From: Paratrimastix pyriformis
Taxonomy: Eukaryota; Preaxostyla; Paratrimastigidae
Direction of reading: 5' to 3'
Assembly (NCBI GenBank): GCA_027972325.1
Contig: JAPMOS010000018.1
Coordinates: forward strand, 558,001 to 622,000
Length of the DNA stretch: 64,000 nt
Positions 1-10,000 of the stretch are shown piece by piece. The notes beneath the pieces are model-generated. The model did no database searches. It was not told the origin of the DNA and saw only the letters and a program-made list of their open reading frames with translations. Position 1 is the first letter of the stretch. Every line of letters starts with the position of its first letter. Position numbers and translations under genes: made by a program.

Positions 1-378
1 CACTGGTGCAGAGCCTGTCAGCCACCATGCCCGCAGCAGATTGGGCCCAGCAAGAGCCTAAAAGTGCTGAGTCGGCAGCCCACATTTTCTCAGACCACAA
101 GATCCCTGATCTACAACGTTGATGAGCGACTTGCACTGAGGATACACCTTTCGAGCATCATAAGAGGTGGGGATGGGATCATTGGTGTCAAAATCTGCCT
201 CATCTTTGGCGTATTGTCGACGTAAGTGCTCGGGAGTCGGGGCCGTTCCGAAACACCATTCTGGATGATTGGGCATGCATCCAGAGTAATTGGCAGCCCG
301 ATTGCTTGCACCGAAGATAAAGTTGTGGTCGAGCCGTCCGAAAACCACCGCCGTACAGAGGAGCAGGAGAAGGAGCAT
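1..378 (-). CDS. Cathepsin B-like papain-family cysteine peptidase, 3' part beyond the left edge
   Basis: The gene starts at 378 with a hydrophobic signal peptide (MLLLLLLCTAVVFG). A short propeptide follows, then the mature start around PIPTSYDARKVYPQC. A 38-nt intron (58..95, GTCTG...TTTTAG) interrupts the active site. Joining 378..96 to 57..1 restores DQGSCGSCWA, with the catalytic Cys of family C1A, followed by QSAAGMVADRLCTS. The His and Asn of the triad lie outside the window. The propeptide is short and lacks the long ERFNIN segment of cathepsin L, which fits the cathepsin B type. The signal peptide implies a lysosomal/endosomal or secreted protease. It is transcribed away from the carboxypeptidase gene, so two digestive hydrolases share one short promoter. 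Family assignment is secure; exact substrate and orthology are not. Confidence 0.88.
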
Positions 379-481
379 GGACGGGTGTGTTTTTTTTCTC
401 TTCAGGGGACTTAAACAGCTGTCGATGATTCTCCGGCACCATGGATCTCACACAGGGGGTGATCGGCTATATTGATTGGCC
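379..481. promoter_or_regulatory. Divergent promoter between cathepsin B-like and serine carboxypeptidase genes
   Basis: About 103 bp separate the two start codons. The segment has a T-run (near 390..399) and is less GC-rich than the gene bodies. I see no clear TATA box. Its promoter role is inferred from position only. Confidence 0.5.
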
Positions 482-2317
482 ATGCTTTTTCGGCTCGCGT
501 TGTTGTTCTCGATTTTGCATTTTGCAAACTGTCAAGACGACTTTCGTATTGCACCATCTGATGGATCCGTGAGGGCCGACAAGTCCCATGTCATGCACCC
601 GCCCGCATCCTTTGGACCGGTCACCTCTCTTCCTCTCTATGGGCCGATCCGCGGGGTCCAGCACAGTGGTTACGTTCAAGTGAATGCCCAGTTTAATTCC
701 AATATTTTCTACTGGATGGTTGAGGCCAGCGAAAGTGCTCCAGCCAACGCGCCATTACTTCTGTGGTTCCAAGGAGGTCCCGGGTCGTCCTCTATCGATG
801 TGGGTTTCTTTTTCGAGCACGGTCCATTCCTATTTGACACGAAGAATGGCCGTCCGGTGGACAATCCCACCTCGTGGCATCATCTGGCCCATGTGCTTTA
901 TATTGATCAGCCTGCCGGAACGGGTTTCTCGTACACCGACTCGAACGATGGATTCGCCAAAACCCTTGACGATGTCGCCAATGACATTCACACATTCATC
1001 ACGCTCTTCCTTAAGCGGTCTGTCCTCTTCTGCACCCAGCCCAGGGGGCGGGCTCACTTCCTCCAGGTACCCGCAGTACGCCAAATTGGACCTGTACGTG
1101 TGCGGCGAGTCGTACGGCGGAAAATATGTGCCCGCAATCAGTGCTCGCTTAGGTCAGGATGCGTCCCTCAACCTGAAGGGTCTGTCCTCTCCCCACGGCG
1201 GCAGGGGACCTCCTCTGAACCTTCCTCGCAGGGCTCTGCATCGCCGATGGCTGGTCGCACCCCCCGTCCCAATTGCCACCATACACCACCGTTGGTCCGC
1301 CCCCCTCCTCCATCCCCTTCGGAACCTAAGATGCTTGCCGTGTTTTCTGGGACGGGCAGCGCTCATCAACGGGCTGATCGACGAGAACACGAAAAAGTCA
1401 TACGACAAGGTCCGGCATGCCGGGGTTCCGCCCGCATACTGACCCAGGTTACACCCTCCACCGCCCACCCCTCCATTGGCGGCAGGTGTACGACCAGTGC
1501 CTGACCCTGGTCGAGCAAGGGAAGTGGGTCTGCTGCTCCCGATGGCGCCCTTGTTCTCACCCCACCCACCCTGCACGCAGCACGACGCCGCCCTCCTGTG
1601 CGATCCGACCTTCTGGTCGCTGCGCAATGCCACCGGCAGCGTCAACCCGTACGACATCCGCGCCTATGGCAATTACGACTTCGACCCCAGTCTGCCTTAC
1701 CCCCCCCCCCCCCCCCCCCCCGTGGTCACCCGTGGCTCTTTCTTGGCACCCAGTTTCTCACGACCCCCACGCCGCCGCCCCGATGGCTGACCAGTCGACC
1801 GTTACCTGAAGCGGAACGACACGATGGCCGCCATCCACGCCAACCACCCCTTCGGGAGCACCGCCGAGCAGGTGGGCCAGGCCATCCATGACGACTTCTG
1901 CCAGTCGGTGCGGCCGCTGCTGGCGTCCCTCGTCGAGCGCTACCAGGTGCTGGTCTACCAGGGCCAGGTCTGACACCCCGCCCCTGGCCCAACAACATTG
2001 CCCACACCACCCGACCAATTCCAATCTGGACCGGCTCTCTCGGGATGGGATTGCAGTTCGACCTGATCGTCACCACCGCGGGCGTGCTGGACCTCTACTG
2101 GAACCTGCCCTGGTCGGGTCAAGCCGCCTATCAGCGAGCCCCGCGCGTCGTCTGGCAGGGGACAGACCGGGCCATGGCGGGCTACGTCAAGCAGGCCGCC
2201 AACTTCACCCTGGTCGAGGTGTGCGGGGCCGGCCACATGGTGCCGCTCGACCAACCCACGCACGCCTTCGAGCTCATCAAGCGCTTCCTCTACAACATCC
2301 CCTGGCCGACACACTGA
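482..2317 (+). CDS. Serine carboxypeptidase (peptidase family S10)
   Basis: Eight exons join in frame: 482..1017, 1067..1179, 1232..1294, 1360..1409, 1486..1527, 1581..1689, 1795..1967 and 2057..2317, giving about 449 residues, the usual S10 size. A signal peptide (MLFRLALLFSILHFANC) comes first. Exon 1 has the oxyanion and substrate region LLLWFQGGPGSSS and YIDQPAGTGFSY. Exon 2 has the nucleophile in VCGESYGGKYVP. Exon 8 has the Asp in FDLIVT and the His in GAGHMVPLDQP, so the Ser-Asp-His triad is complete. It should remove C-terminal residues from peptides in a lysosome-like compartment. All seven introns start GTCTG or GTCCG and end AG. The intron at 1690..1794 carries a run of about 20 C. 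The ATG at 482 is chosen because it opens the signal peptide. Confidence 0.95.
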
Positions 2318-2890
2318 GCGAGCGGCGGGCGTCCCGCCTCCCGGGGAAAGATCTTGGACGCGGGTGTGGGTCGTGGGTCGTGGGTCGTGGGTCGTGGGTC
2401 GTGGGTCGTGGGTCGTGGGTCGTGGGTCGTGGCGTGGGTCGTGGAGGGGGGGGGGGGGGCGGGGGGTCGTGGGTGGAATAACATCTGTACCTTTGCATCC
2501 CGCCTGGGCAGGCGAACCGACAAAGCTCTTAACAAACTGCCGCTACTCCGGGAAAGGGACTGTAGGACTGTGGGGGCAGGGACGTGGGATGGGCATAAGT
2601 TGGATTGATTTGCGAGGTGGCGGTACGACCACAAGGGCGCAAGCCCAGAGGGAGGGTGGGGTGGGAAGAAGAAGAAAACCGAGATGGAAAGCGGGGGGGG
2701 GTGGTCGGCTACATCGTCAGCACCAACTACGGGGGCGGGACGGCGCTGCGCTGCCGGATGGAGGCGAAAATTCATCGCCCAGCAACCAACCACGCCCAGC
2801 CACCCCCTGCACGGCAGAAGCGATCGGAAAGAGCCGAAAACTGGGAAATCCCCGCAGAAATCTCGCGCGGAAGGCGCACCGCGGTCGGCC
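2318..2890. other. Gap between convergent genes; minisatellite, no gene seen
   Basis: This lies between the carboxypeptidase stop and the RPB4 stop. It holds the GTGGGTC array and a G-rich run near 2446..2468, then about 400 bp without a convincing gene. The long open frames here come from GC-rich repeat sequence and match nothing I recognise. Confidence 0.6.
2366..2444. repeat. Heptamer minisatellite (GTGGGTC)n
   Basis: About ten near-perfect tandem copies of GTGGGTC, followed by an interrupted G run. It lies just downstream of the carboxypeptidase stop, in the 3' gap between convergent genes. Confidence 0.9.
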
Positions 2891-3469
2891 TCACTTGGCG
2901 AATCGCTTGAGAGCCGCCAAATCTCCGAGGATTTGCTGAAGCGCGTCCTCGTCAAACCGTTCCAAAGAGGGCACCAAAACTTTGGCCTGCGAATGCATGC
3001 GCTCCGTGAGCGAAAAGGGAGGCGGATTGTGCAGACTTCCTCGGTGGTTTCGGGGGCGAGGTTGACCAACTGGGCCCGTTCAAACTCCTGGAGGTCACGG
3101 GCATTCAGGAGACTTCAAAGACGATGAGGGGAAAGACAACGCCCGCAAGGACAGACGCTCGCACTTCCTCCGACGCCACTCTGGTTGTCTGGCTGAAAAC
3201 TTGTGCGTATTGTTGGGTTTTCTTGAAAATCCTAGGTGGGATGAGACCGACGCGAATCAGAAAGATCAGACTCGGATGGATCCCATTCCGCATCACGCTC
3301 CCGAATCCCATCGAGAAGGAAGGATACCTCAGCAATTGACAAGCAATTTGCATTCCGGAATTCTATCGAAATATAATAAACAAACATATGGAGCAATTTC
3401 CCGACCTTCGGGAAGATTAATCACGGCCCCAACGCCCTCCGGAGCCGGCGCTGCCTGTTGGGCTTCCAT
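2891..3469 (-). CDS. RPB4: RNA polymerase II subunit RPB4
   Basis: Five exons separated by four introns of 35 to 44 nt (3363..3405, 3232..3271, 3113..3156 and 3002..3036, all starting GTCTG or GTCGG) join into about 138 residues, the normal size of RPB4. Visible landmarks in order are INLPEEFRNANCLSIAEVSF (the NLP.EF segment contacting RPB7), YAQVFSQTTRV, FERAQLVNLAPETTEE, and the C-terminal LVPSLERFDEDALQQILGDL. With RPB7 it forms the stalk of RNA polymerase II, acting in initiation and mRNA export and decay. Each splice is forced by this conserved frame, so the gene is one of the best proofs of the unusual donor sequence. It diverges from the hotdog gene with 40 bp between start codons. Confidence 0.95.
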
Positions 3470-3509
3470 CTCTAACACCAGGTTCCAGACTCGGATCAGT
3501 CTCTTTGAA
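3470..3509. promoter_or_regulatory. Very short divergent promoter, RPB4 / hotdog thioesterase
   Basis: Only 40 bp lie between the two start codons, so both 5' UTRs and the core promoter must fit here or extend into coding sequence. No TATA box is visible. Confidence 0.5.
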
Positions 3510-4129
3510 ATGGCCTGGTATGAAACCGGGATCCAGCTTCGTTATGGGGATGCTGATGCGCACGGACACATCAACAACGTAAATTTTTATCGGTTCATGG
3601 TCGGGTCCCCATTCTGGCGATGTGGGATGATTTGCCGATGATAGGAGCAAGCGCGCATAAACATGATTCTCAGCCGAGATATCGCCGCCGAAAAAGACGT
3701 TTCCATACTGCTCCCTTATGTGGTCGCGCACAGCGAATGCGACTTTCATGCCCCTGTATTTTTCACAGAACGACTCATCGTTCGCATCGGCAACCTTCCA
3801 CCCCGATCGCCCACAAGCTCGACGATCAGTCAGTTGTACGAGGTTTGCCAAAATTTTGACAATGGCTTTCCGATTTTTTCTCCTAGTTGTATGCCGGTCC
3901 TTCGGAGCCCGCGCAGTCCCCCCTCCATCTGGTGGCTTCTGGAAAAGTCACCCTCGTTGGGTACGATCACGCTGCGGGTCATTCAGCGCCAATCTCCCCT
4001 GGAGTCAAAGAGTATATGGCTCGTTATCAAGTGAGCGGCTTTTCCCCCGAGGTAGAGCAGCGCCGGGCACCTAAGGGAAGGCTCGCCGATGGGGAAACGA
4101 TGCCTATCAACAATTCGTTTTTTGATTAG
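3510..4129 (+). CDS. Hotdog-fold acyl-CoA thioesterase (4HBT family)
   Basis: Three exons (3510..3599, 3645..3842, 3887..4129) give about 176 residues. Exon 1 has the family signature YGDADAHGHINNVNFYRFM, where the Asp before GH(I/V)NN corresponds to the catalytic Asp of 4-hydroxybenzoyl-CoA thioesterases. Exon 2 carries the long helix (ARINMILSRD) and central strands ending ISQLYE. Exon 3 completes the sheet with LYAGPSEPAQS and HLVASGKVTLVGYD. Expected function is hydrolysis of an acyl-CoA; the chain cannot be predicted. No targeting peptide is obvious. Its TAG stop (4127..4129) overlaps the TAA stop of MND1 on the other strand by two bases. An 8-residue Pro-rich stretch before the central strands could be a loop insertion or a missed intron. 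Confidence 0.87.
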
Positions 4130-5683
4130 TCGTCGTCTTGGTATTCATCATCCTCCTCCTCCCCGGGGCTTTCCGAGTCCTCGTCGGAGTCGTGACGCTT
4201 CTTGGCGGGCCGCTTGCGGGGACTCTTTTGAGGAGTGGCCGCCTTTCGGGTGGGCCTCCTCGGCTTCGCGTCCTCTTCGTCGTCGTCGTCATCATCATCC
4301 AGCCGAATTGGGGTCGGTGCCGGTGCCGGTGCCGGTGCAGGCGGAGCGGCTGGCTGGGCTGGGGCAGGCCCACCCGTGCTCTGGGAGAGCGGTTCCAGGC
4401 CGAAATTGAACTGCCCATCCTCGGCCGGCGGTTCTCCGACGACAGGTGCGGGTGGTGCTGGAGGGTCGGCCGCAGCAACAACAGGAGCTGGGCCAGCGAT
4501 TTCGAGAGGGGATTCCGGGATGGTGATGGGCTCACCAGGGACGGCCGGTGCAGGGCTGGGCGGGGCCTCGGTTGCGAGGTCAACCGGGGCAGCAGGCTCA
4601 TCGTCGTCGTCATCATCGGCGATTACCGGTTTGCGAGTTGCCATTGGGGCAGGTGATGCGACAACGGGGGTGCAACCAGTTGCCACTGGGGCTGAGCTTG
4701 TCGCGGTTGGAGTAGTGGAAGTTGCGGCCACCGGAGCTGGAAGCGAGCGAGAGATGTTGGGCCTTCACAAAGAAAAACGAACCTGGGAGATCAACATACT
4801 CCATCTCGGCTGGCAGTTCGAACTGGGCGTTGATCTCCTCCTCGGCGACACCAAATCGATCGCGGCACCACTTCTTGATCGAAAAGATGTTGTCTGCTCG
4901 GCAGGGGAGCGTGAGTTGCGAAACCGAAAGAAGGGAGACCTGTCCATCTGTTGGCTGCATCTCGGGCAACCGGACAGGCAGCCTCTTGGGGGGAGGTGAT
5001 GGGTCTGGAGGAGGAGAGACAAACAGACCCATCTTTTTGAGAACTTCTGGGTCGTTATCAGCGTGTTCTTGGAGCTGTGCCTGAAGATCTGCGTTTGCTC
5101 GTCGGAGCTCCTCGAGGACCCGCAGGCGTTGGGTTCGGTCTTCCTGCGCAAGGAAATGTGTGCGGCAGGAGAAGCAGGCAGTTTTCCAGCGAACCGATCC
5201 CTCGCGCCCATGGCCGAGTTCCGCCTTCTTTGCCTCAAGGGCTTCGATTTCAGTATGACACTCCTCGAGCTCGCTTTCAAGTTTGGCCTTTTTGCCTTGC
5301 CGCTGAGACCGAGCCGATGGATCAAAGGGAATAAACGAGTTGACAGACCACTTTGAGAGCTTTCGACGGAAAAGCCCAAAAGAGTGTCTGAATACCGCAC
5401 TTATCTGTGTCAGCAAGGCCGTCGTAGACATTCTGCATGACGGCCTCCTTCACGGTGGGGCCAGCTAGGACAAAAAGGTAGGATCTTCGGGAAATGAAAA
5501 GGCAGACTCACTCCTTTTTCTCGAGGACCCATTTTTTCGAGGTCTTTCATCGTATATGGCTCTTTCTAATCGAACATGATATTATTATACAGATGATGAC
5601 CAAAGATGGACCTTCTCCATAAGTAGCTCGAGCATCTTTGTCTGTTTTTCATCTTTGCTAAGCCCTCGACCACCGCGTGGCAT
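4126..5683 (-). CDS. MND1: MND1 meiotic recombination factor with long acidic/Pro-rich C-terminal tail
   Basis: The N-terminus is MPRGGRGLSKDEKQTKMLEL, typical of MND1 and followed by its winged helix (YTMKDLEKMGPREKGVTG, then FWAFPSKAL). Coiled coils follow (LESELEECHTEIEALEAKKA; LEELRRANADLQAQLQEHA). The C-terminal hallmark NRWTDNIFSIKKW is rebuilt by two splices, ending FGVAEEEINAQFELPAEM. MND1 pairs with HOP2 to stimulate DMC1/RAD51 strand exchange in meiosis. Seven short introns are needed, starting GTCCA, GTCTG (three), GTTCG (two) and GTCTC. After the normal end the frame continues for about 200 residues of Ala/Pro-rich sequence with two poly-Asp blocks (IADDDDDDEP; LDDDDDDDEED), a basic KSPRKRPAKKRHD segment and an acidic end. 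Ordinary MND1 stops near 205 to 220 residues. The tail splice (GTTCG...TTCCAG) keeps frame but is inferred. Confidence 0.92.
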
Positions 5684-5746
5684 TGCTGGAGCCGATGAAA
5701 TATGGCCGGGTTTGACGGCGTGTTGGTAGAACCGGGTTCTTGAGAT
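5684..5746. promoter_or_regulatory. Divergent promoter, MND1 / DSS1
   Basis: About 63 bp between the two proposed start codons, moderately AT-rich. Two recombination genes could share regulation here. The DSS1 start is uncertain, so the length may change. Confidence 0.4.
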
Positions 5747-6101
5747 ATGGTTGGCTTCTTCTTCTCGTCTTCTTCTTTCACCCCGTTCTTCCATCTTCCT
5801 AGTCTGCGCCTGCCACAGCAACGTCCTCAGCGACAAACGAGAAGCCGAAGCAGGAGGCGCATACAGAAGTCGTCGAAGAGGATGACGAGTTCGAGGAGTT
5901 CGAAGGAGGTCTGCAAGATACATGCTCCCAATCCGTCCCAATCGGTTTTTAGAGTGGGGTGCTCACGAACCCGAGAAGGAAGACCAGGAATGGCAAGACG
6001 ATTGGGACGACGACGATCCCGATGATGATTTCACTCAGCAACTCCGCTCACAACTGCAGAAGCAAGCGACTCCATCAGCGCCGCACACTCCTTCTCAGTG
6101 A
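5747..6101 (+). CDS. SEM1: DSS1/SEM1, small acidic proteasome and BRCA2-associated protein
   Basis: The core is VVEEDDEFEEFEGEWGAHE, joined by an intron (GTCTG...TTTTAG) inside the EFEEF..W motif. Then come EWQDDWDDDDPDDDF and TQQLRSQLQKQ, the acidic and Trp-bearing blocks followed by the C-terminal helix of DSS1. DSS1 is a 26S proteasome lid subunit, a partner of BRCA2 and part of TREX-2. The stop is TGA at 6099..6101. The N-terminus is uncertain. An in-frame TAG at an intron end (CTTCCTAG) requires an upstream exon; the simplest choice is an ATG at 5747 spliced directly to SAPATATSS. An alternative starts with an ATG just upstream (MKYGR). Length would be about 85 to 90 residues, slightly longer than usual. 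Family identity is firm. Confidence 0.88.
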
Positions 6102-6375
6102 GGTTCGAGTCGCGGCCAACCAAATATGTCCGATTCCACCGACGGATCAGCTCAGCTCAGTTACAGGGACGGCTACAACCTTCCCGAAATGGACTGCGAT
6201 TTTCCGCGTCGGGATTCATCTTCGCTCGTTCGTTTTTGTGTCGATATGCGGAGGGAATGAGTAAAAAAAACGGGTCCGAGGCAAGCACCTCCGTGGCGGC
6301 CTGGAGGGACGTCGGGTACTGGGGAGGGGCAGACTGGGTGAGGCAATATAACTCAACTTGGTCACTATACAATTT
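6102..6375. other. Short unassigned gap between convergent genes
   Basis: It lies between the DSS1 stop and the CFAP107-like stop. It has a GGTTCGAGTC block resembling a pol III B box at 6101..6112 but no cloverleaf around it. A minus-strand frame rich in GTCTG-like donor sequence is open here, so an extra terminal exon of the downstream gene cannot be excluded. Confidence 0.4.
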
Positions 6376-6969
6376 TCAACGATGCCCTTTTGAGCTTCCC
6401 ACAGGAGCTGTGGCCGCCCGGGACCGCGCAAAACCCCCGATCACCTCGCGGGATTCGGGGAGGGGCAGGGTCCCACGTGTCCACTAAATTCGAAGAGTGA
6501 GGGAATAAGGCGAGAACAGAATCACACAGACCCGTTGCCGATATTCTTCTAATTTTTGTTGATCTCGGGTCATGGATGGTTGATAGAGGCGATGAACCGG
6601 CGACTGACATTGTGGAGACGCAAAATTGCGAGAGTATTCTGTTTGGAAATGAGTGTCCTGTTCGCGCGGAATCGGTTGGACTGTGTGTGCCTCGCATCGG
6701 GCCCGAATCTCACGGACAGCGGCGTTTTGGGTGGTTTGGAAGGCCTGGAGGCGCAGGAGATGGTGGGTATCCAAAAATACGGCAACAAACCTCGTTTTCA
6801 CCCGAAAACAGAGGAGGCTTCAGTTGGTCAGCATACACAGAGCGATCCTCCAGCCAATTTCCAATCTGAAAGCAAGAGATATTTCATCGATTGGGCCAAA
6901 GGAATAGACCATGGTTTTCCCAGAGTACGAGCGTTTGCCCGGTTGAAGTTGGGTGTCCATGCGTAGCAT
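6376..6969 (-). CDS. CFAP107-like axonemal microtubule inner protein (tentative)
   Basis: Four exons join by three short introns (GTCTA...TTTCAG, GTTTG...CTCCAG, GTCTG...TTTAG) into about 150 residues. The N-terminal part SGKTMIGNWLEDRSVYADQ resembles the GNW.EER signature near the start of CFAP107-type microtubule inner proteins. Later come HFQTEYSRNFASP and EEYRQRW, the Tyr/Arg/Pro-rich short motifs common in proteins lining doublet microtubules. The proposed role is stabilising ciliary doublets, which fits the flagellar AXDND1-like gene next door. The start ATG at 6967..6969 has a second in-frame Met four codons on. Low complexity and small size make the family call moderate; a different doublet protein is possible. 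Confidence 0.55.
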
Positions 6970-7086
6970 TTTTTTTTGGTCGCGGCGGCGAAGAACGGAA
7001 GCACAGTCAAAACCCCCTCGCGGGTGGGACAGCATGCCGGGGCCAGTTCAGTGAGCTCAGGTGGCCCCGAATGGCGAAAGGCGGGA

Positions 7087-10000
7087 TTACGCAGTCTCGT
7101 CGGGTGCTACGGTTGGGTCAGCGGGCACCTCTGCGGAAGCGGTGGCGCTGCTATCTCCAGCAGCAATGGACGATGGGAGCGCTACCCAGGACTGAGCTGC
7201 CTCGATTTCTGCAATGCTCCGCTCGCTCCGCTCGAGTTCGGCCTCGAGGATGTTGACAGTGACCCGCCCACAAGCTATCAAAAAAAATGTACACGACCTC
7301 AACGAAAGATTTTGCAGACCTTCCTGGTAGAAGAATTGCAGAGAAGCCACAGACTGCAAGAGGTTACGATAGGTTCGCAAAGCTTCCAGGCCGGATCTCA
7401 TTTCAAGATTCTAACGAAGGGGGTGGGCGTAAGGGCTGATTGAACGAGGCACGAACCTGAACGAGGTGCTCGCGCAGCTCGCGCACCTTCTCGAAGCGAG
7501 GCGCGGCATCTGGACCCATCTGAGTGCGCAGCTTGCGCATGAGTCCGTCGAAGGCCGGCTCGAATTTGAGCCAGTGTTTGCTGACCATCGACAGCACGAG
7601 CTCCATCTGACAATAACAACAAAAGGTGAGGATGAGCTGGGGATCGAAGCGGAGGGCCAGCCAACCTGCGCGTCGGTCATCTCTGCCCCGCCCAGGGGGT
7701 CCGTGGGCAGGGTAAAGCAGCGCCGGAAGAACTCGTACTCGTCCACCATCCGCCCGAAGAGCCTGAAGTCCACCGTGGGCTGCTGGGCCGCCGTGGTGAC
7801 GTTCCGGAAGATGGCCTTGATCTGAGGGAGGGGCACACAGGTGGATGAGCATGTGACCCGGCCCATCGAGACGGGCAGGGAATAGAGACCTCGTCGGGGG
7901 TCCACTGGGGCACGGCCTGGCTGACGATGACCACGAACTCGTCGCAGTTGACCTCACCGTCCCGGTCCGTGTCGGCCGTCCGGAAGAGGCGCAGGATCCG
8001 CTCCAGGTAGCGCTTGCGTTGCTCCGTGTACTAGCCCAGCCCGCGACCGGTGTCCGCCACGCCATGGGGGGAGGGGTATTGGTGCGGATCGTGAGCGAGC
8101 CGACGGCCGACGAAGGCGGCAGGGTGGGGTTGGCAGAGCGATGGGGCCGGAGGGAGGGCGAGGCGCGGGGGCGGGACCTCGAGGAGGCACAGCTGGAGGA
8201 AGTTCACCGTGGGCACCCGCCGGTTGGATCCCGGCGCCAGGGCCGACTGCTGGGGGGACTGTTGTTGTTGTTGTTGCTGCTGCTGCTGGGCCTGCTGCAG
8301 CCGGGCGGCGGGCGAGCCGGCCGGGAGGTCCCGGGGCGACTTGCGGGGCCCCCGCGCCCCGGGCGACTTCAGGGGCGGCGCGCCGACGGGGCTCGGGGCT
8401 GCCCAGCAAAAACCCCGGAGTCCCTGTGAGCCTGGGAGCGAGGAGGGGAGCGGGGTGATGGACGGACCGGCCGGGCTGTGGCCAGGGGCTGGGGTGGCGC
8501 CGCCCGGGATGGGCTCGGAGGCGGCCTCGAGGGTGCCGTGGAAGAGGGAGATGTCCTGGTCGGTCTGTCGGGCGAAGACCGTCGTGGCGATTTCTGCGCG
8601 GGGGCACCGCCCAGCCCAGGCCACACCCTCGGTCAGCCCCGAGGCAGCGAACGGGCAGCCTGGGCAGGGCGGATGGGGCGGGGGCGGACCCACGGCCCGG
8701 TCAAGGGCCACGAAGGGCGGCATGGAGGTCTCCGTCGCTGCGGCCCGGGTGCAGCAGAGGCCCCGCACGTAGCTGCGCCATGGGGGAGGGGGGGGGAAGG
8801 GAGGGAGGGAGGGAGGGAGGAGAGGGACCGACAAGAGCGAGTGAAAAAGGGGTGTATCGACCGATGGGGCCCCGAGGGCGGGCGGGCGGGCGGGCGGGCG
8901 GGCGGGCGGGCGGACAGGAAGAAGGAGAGCTGGTCGAGGGTGTGCTCCTCCTCGAGGAACCGCTGGAAGAGCATCACCTCCAGGTTCCGCTCGGCGTAGG
9001 AGCGCATCGAGTTGAAGATGTCCCAGCACATCTGCCCGCCAGGCCCCCCAATGGCCCGTCAGATTTGCCGGGGGTGCGAGGAAGGGGCGGGCGGGGCGTC
9101 GGGTGGGCGGGGCGGCGGACCTGCTCGACGAGGGCCCGCAGGCCGTACCGCTGGGAGACCCAGCCCCACACGTGCACGGGCAGCGAGGGCCGCGGCGAGG
9201 CCACGCGGTCGGCCGCCGCATCGGCGGACATCTACAAGCCGACCCGACAGGCAGGAGCGGAGTCCGTGGTGATGAGCAACGAGTCTGCCTGGGGGTGGCG
9301 AGGGAGGGCGAGGGAGGGCGAGGGAGGGCGAGGGAGGGCGAGGGAGGGCGAGGGAGGGCGAGGGAGGGCGAGGGAGGGCGAGGGAGGGCGAGGGAGGGCG
9401 AGGGAGGGCGAGGGAGGGCGAGGGAGGGCGAGGGAGGGCGAGGGAGGGCGAGGGAGGGAAGGCTGGCTGGCCTTGTCGTCGAGGATCATGCGAATGGCCC
9501 GCAGCAGCCATGCGAGGGGCCGCGGCTTGCGGGACTGGTTCTGCTGCTGCTTGGCGGGCGATGCGAGCCCGTCGCCCTTGAGGAGGGTCATGAAGCGGCC
9601 CCGGGGCGGGTCGAAGGGCCACACCACCGGGGCCGGGCCCAAGCCTTCCGAGGCGGCGCTGCGGGCGGTGGGGGGCGGGGCCGGCATGGCCCAGTCCTTG
9701 CGGGGCGACTCGGAGGTGGGCAGCCGGCGGACGAACTGCTCCAGCCGGTCGACCCGCTCGTAGCAGCGCACCACCACCCGCTGCAGCTTGAACAGCACCG
9801 ACTCTGCCGCCCCGCCCCGCCCCGCCACCGCCAACGCACACGACAGATCGATCGGTCAGCTCGGGCTGGCCGGGCCGGGCCGGGGCAACCCCCGGAGCGG
9901 GAGCAGAGGAGGAGGAGGAGGTGGGGGGGGGGGGGGGGGGGGGGGGGGGGGAGGGAGGGACGGAGCGGACCCTCGATGGGGACCGCGGCCTCCCTGGCGG

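Noticed and set aside
2290-3069. Minus-strand 259-residue frame over the GTGGGTC repeat
   Set aside because: It includes RPB4 sequence in the wrong frame plus repeat-derived residues; the spliced RPB4 explains the real signal.
6101-6112. GGTTCGAGTC as the B box of a tRNA
   Set aside because: No pairing acceptor, D or anticodon arms can be found on either strand.
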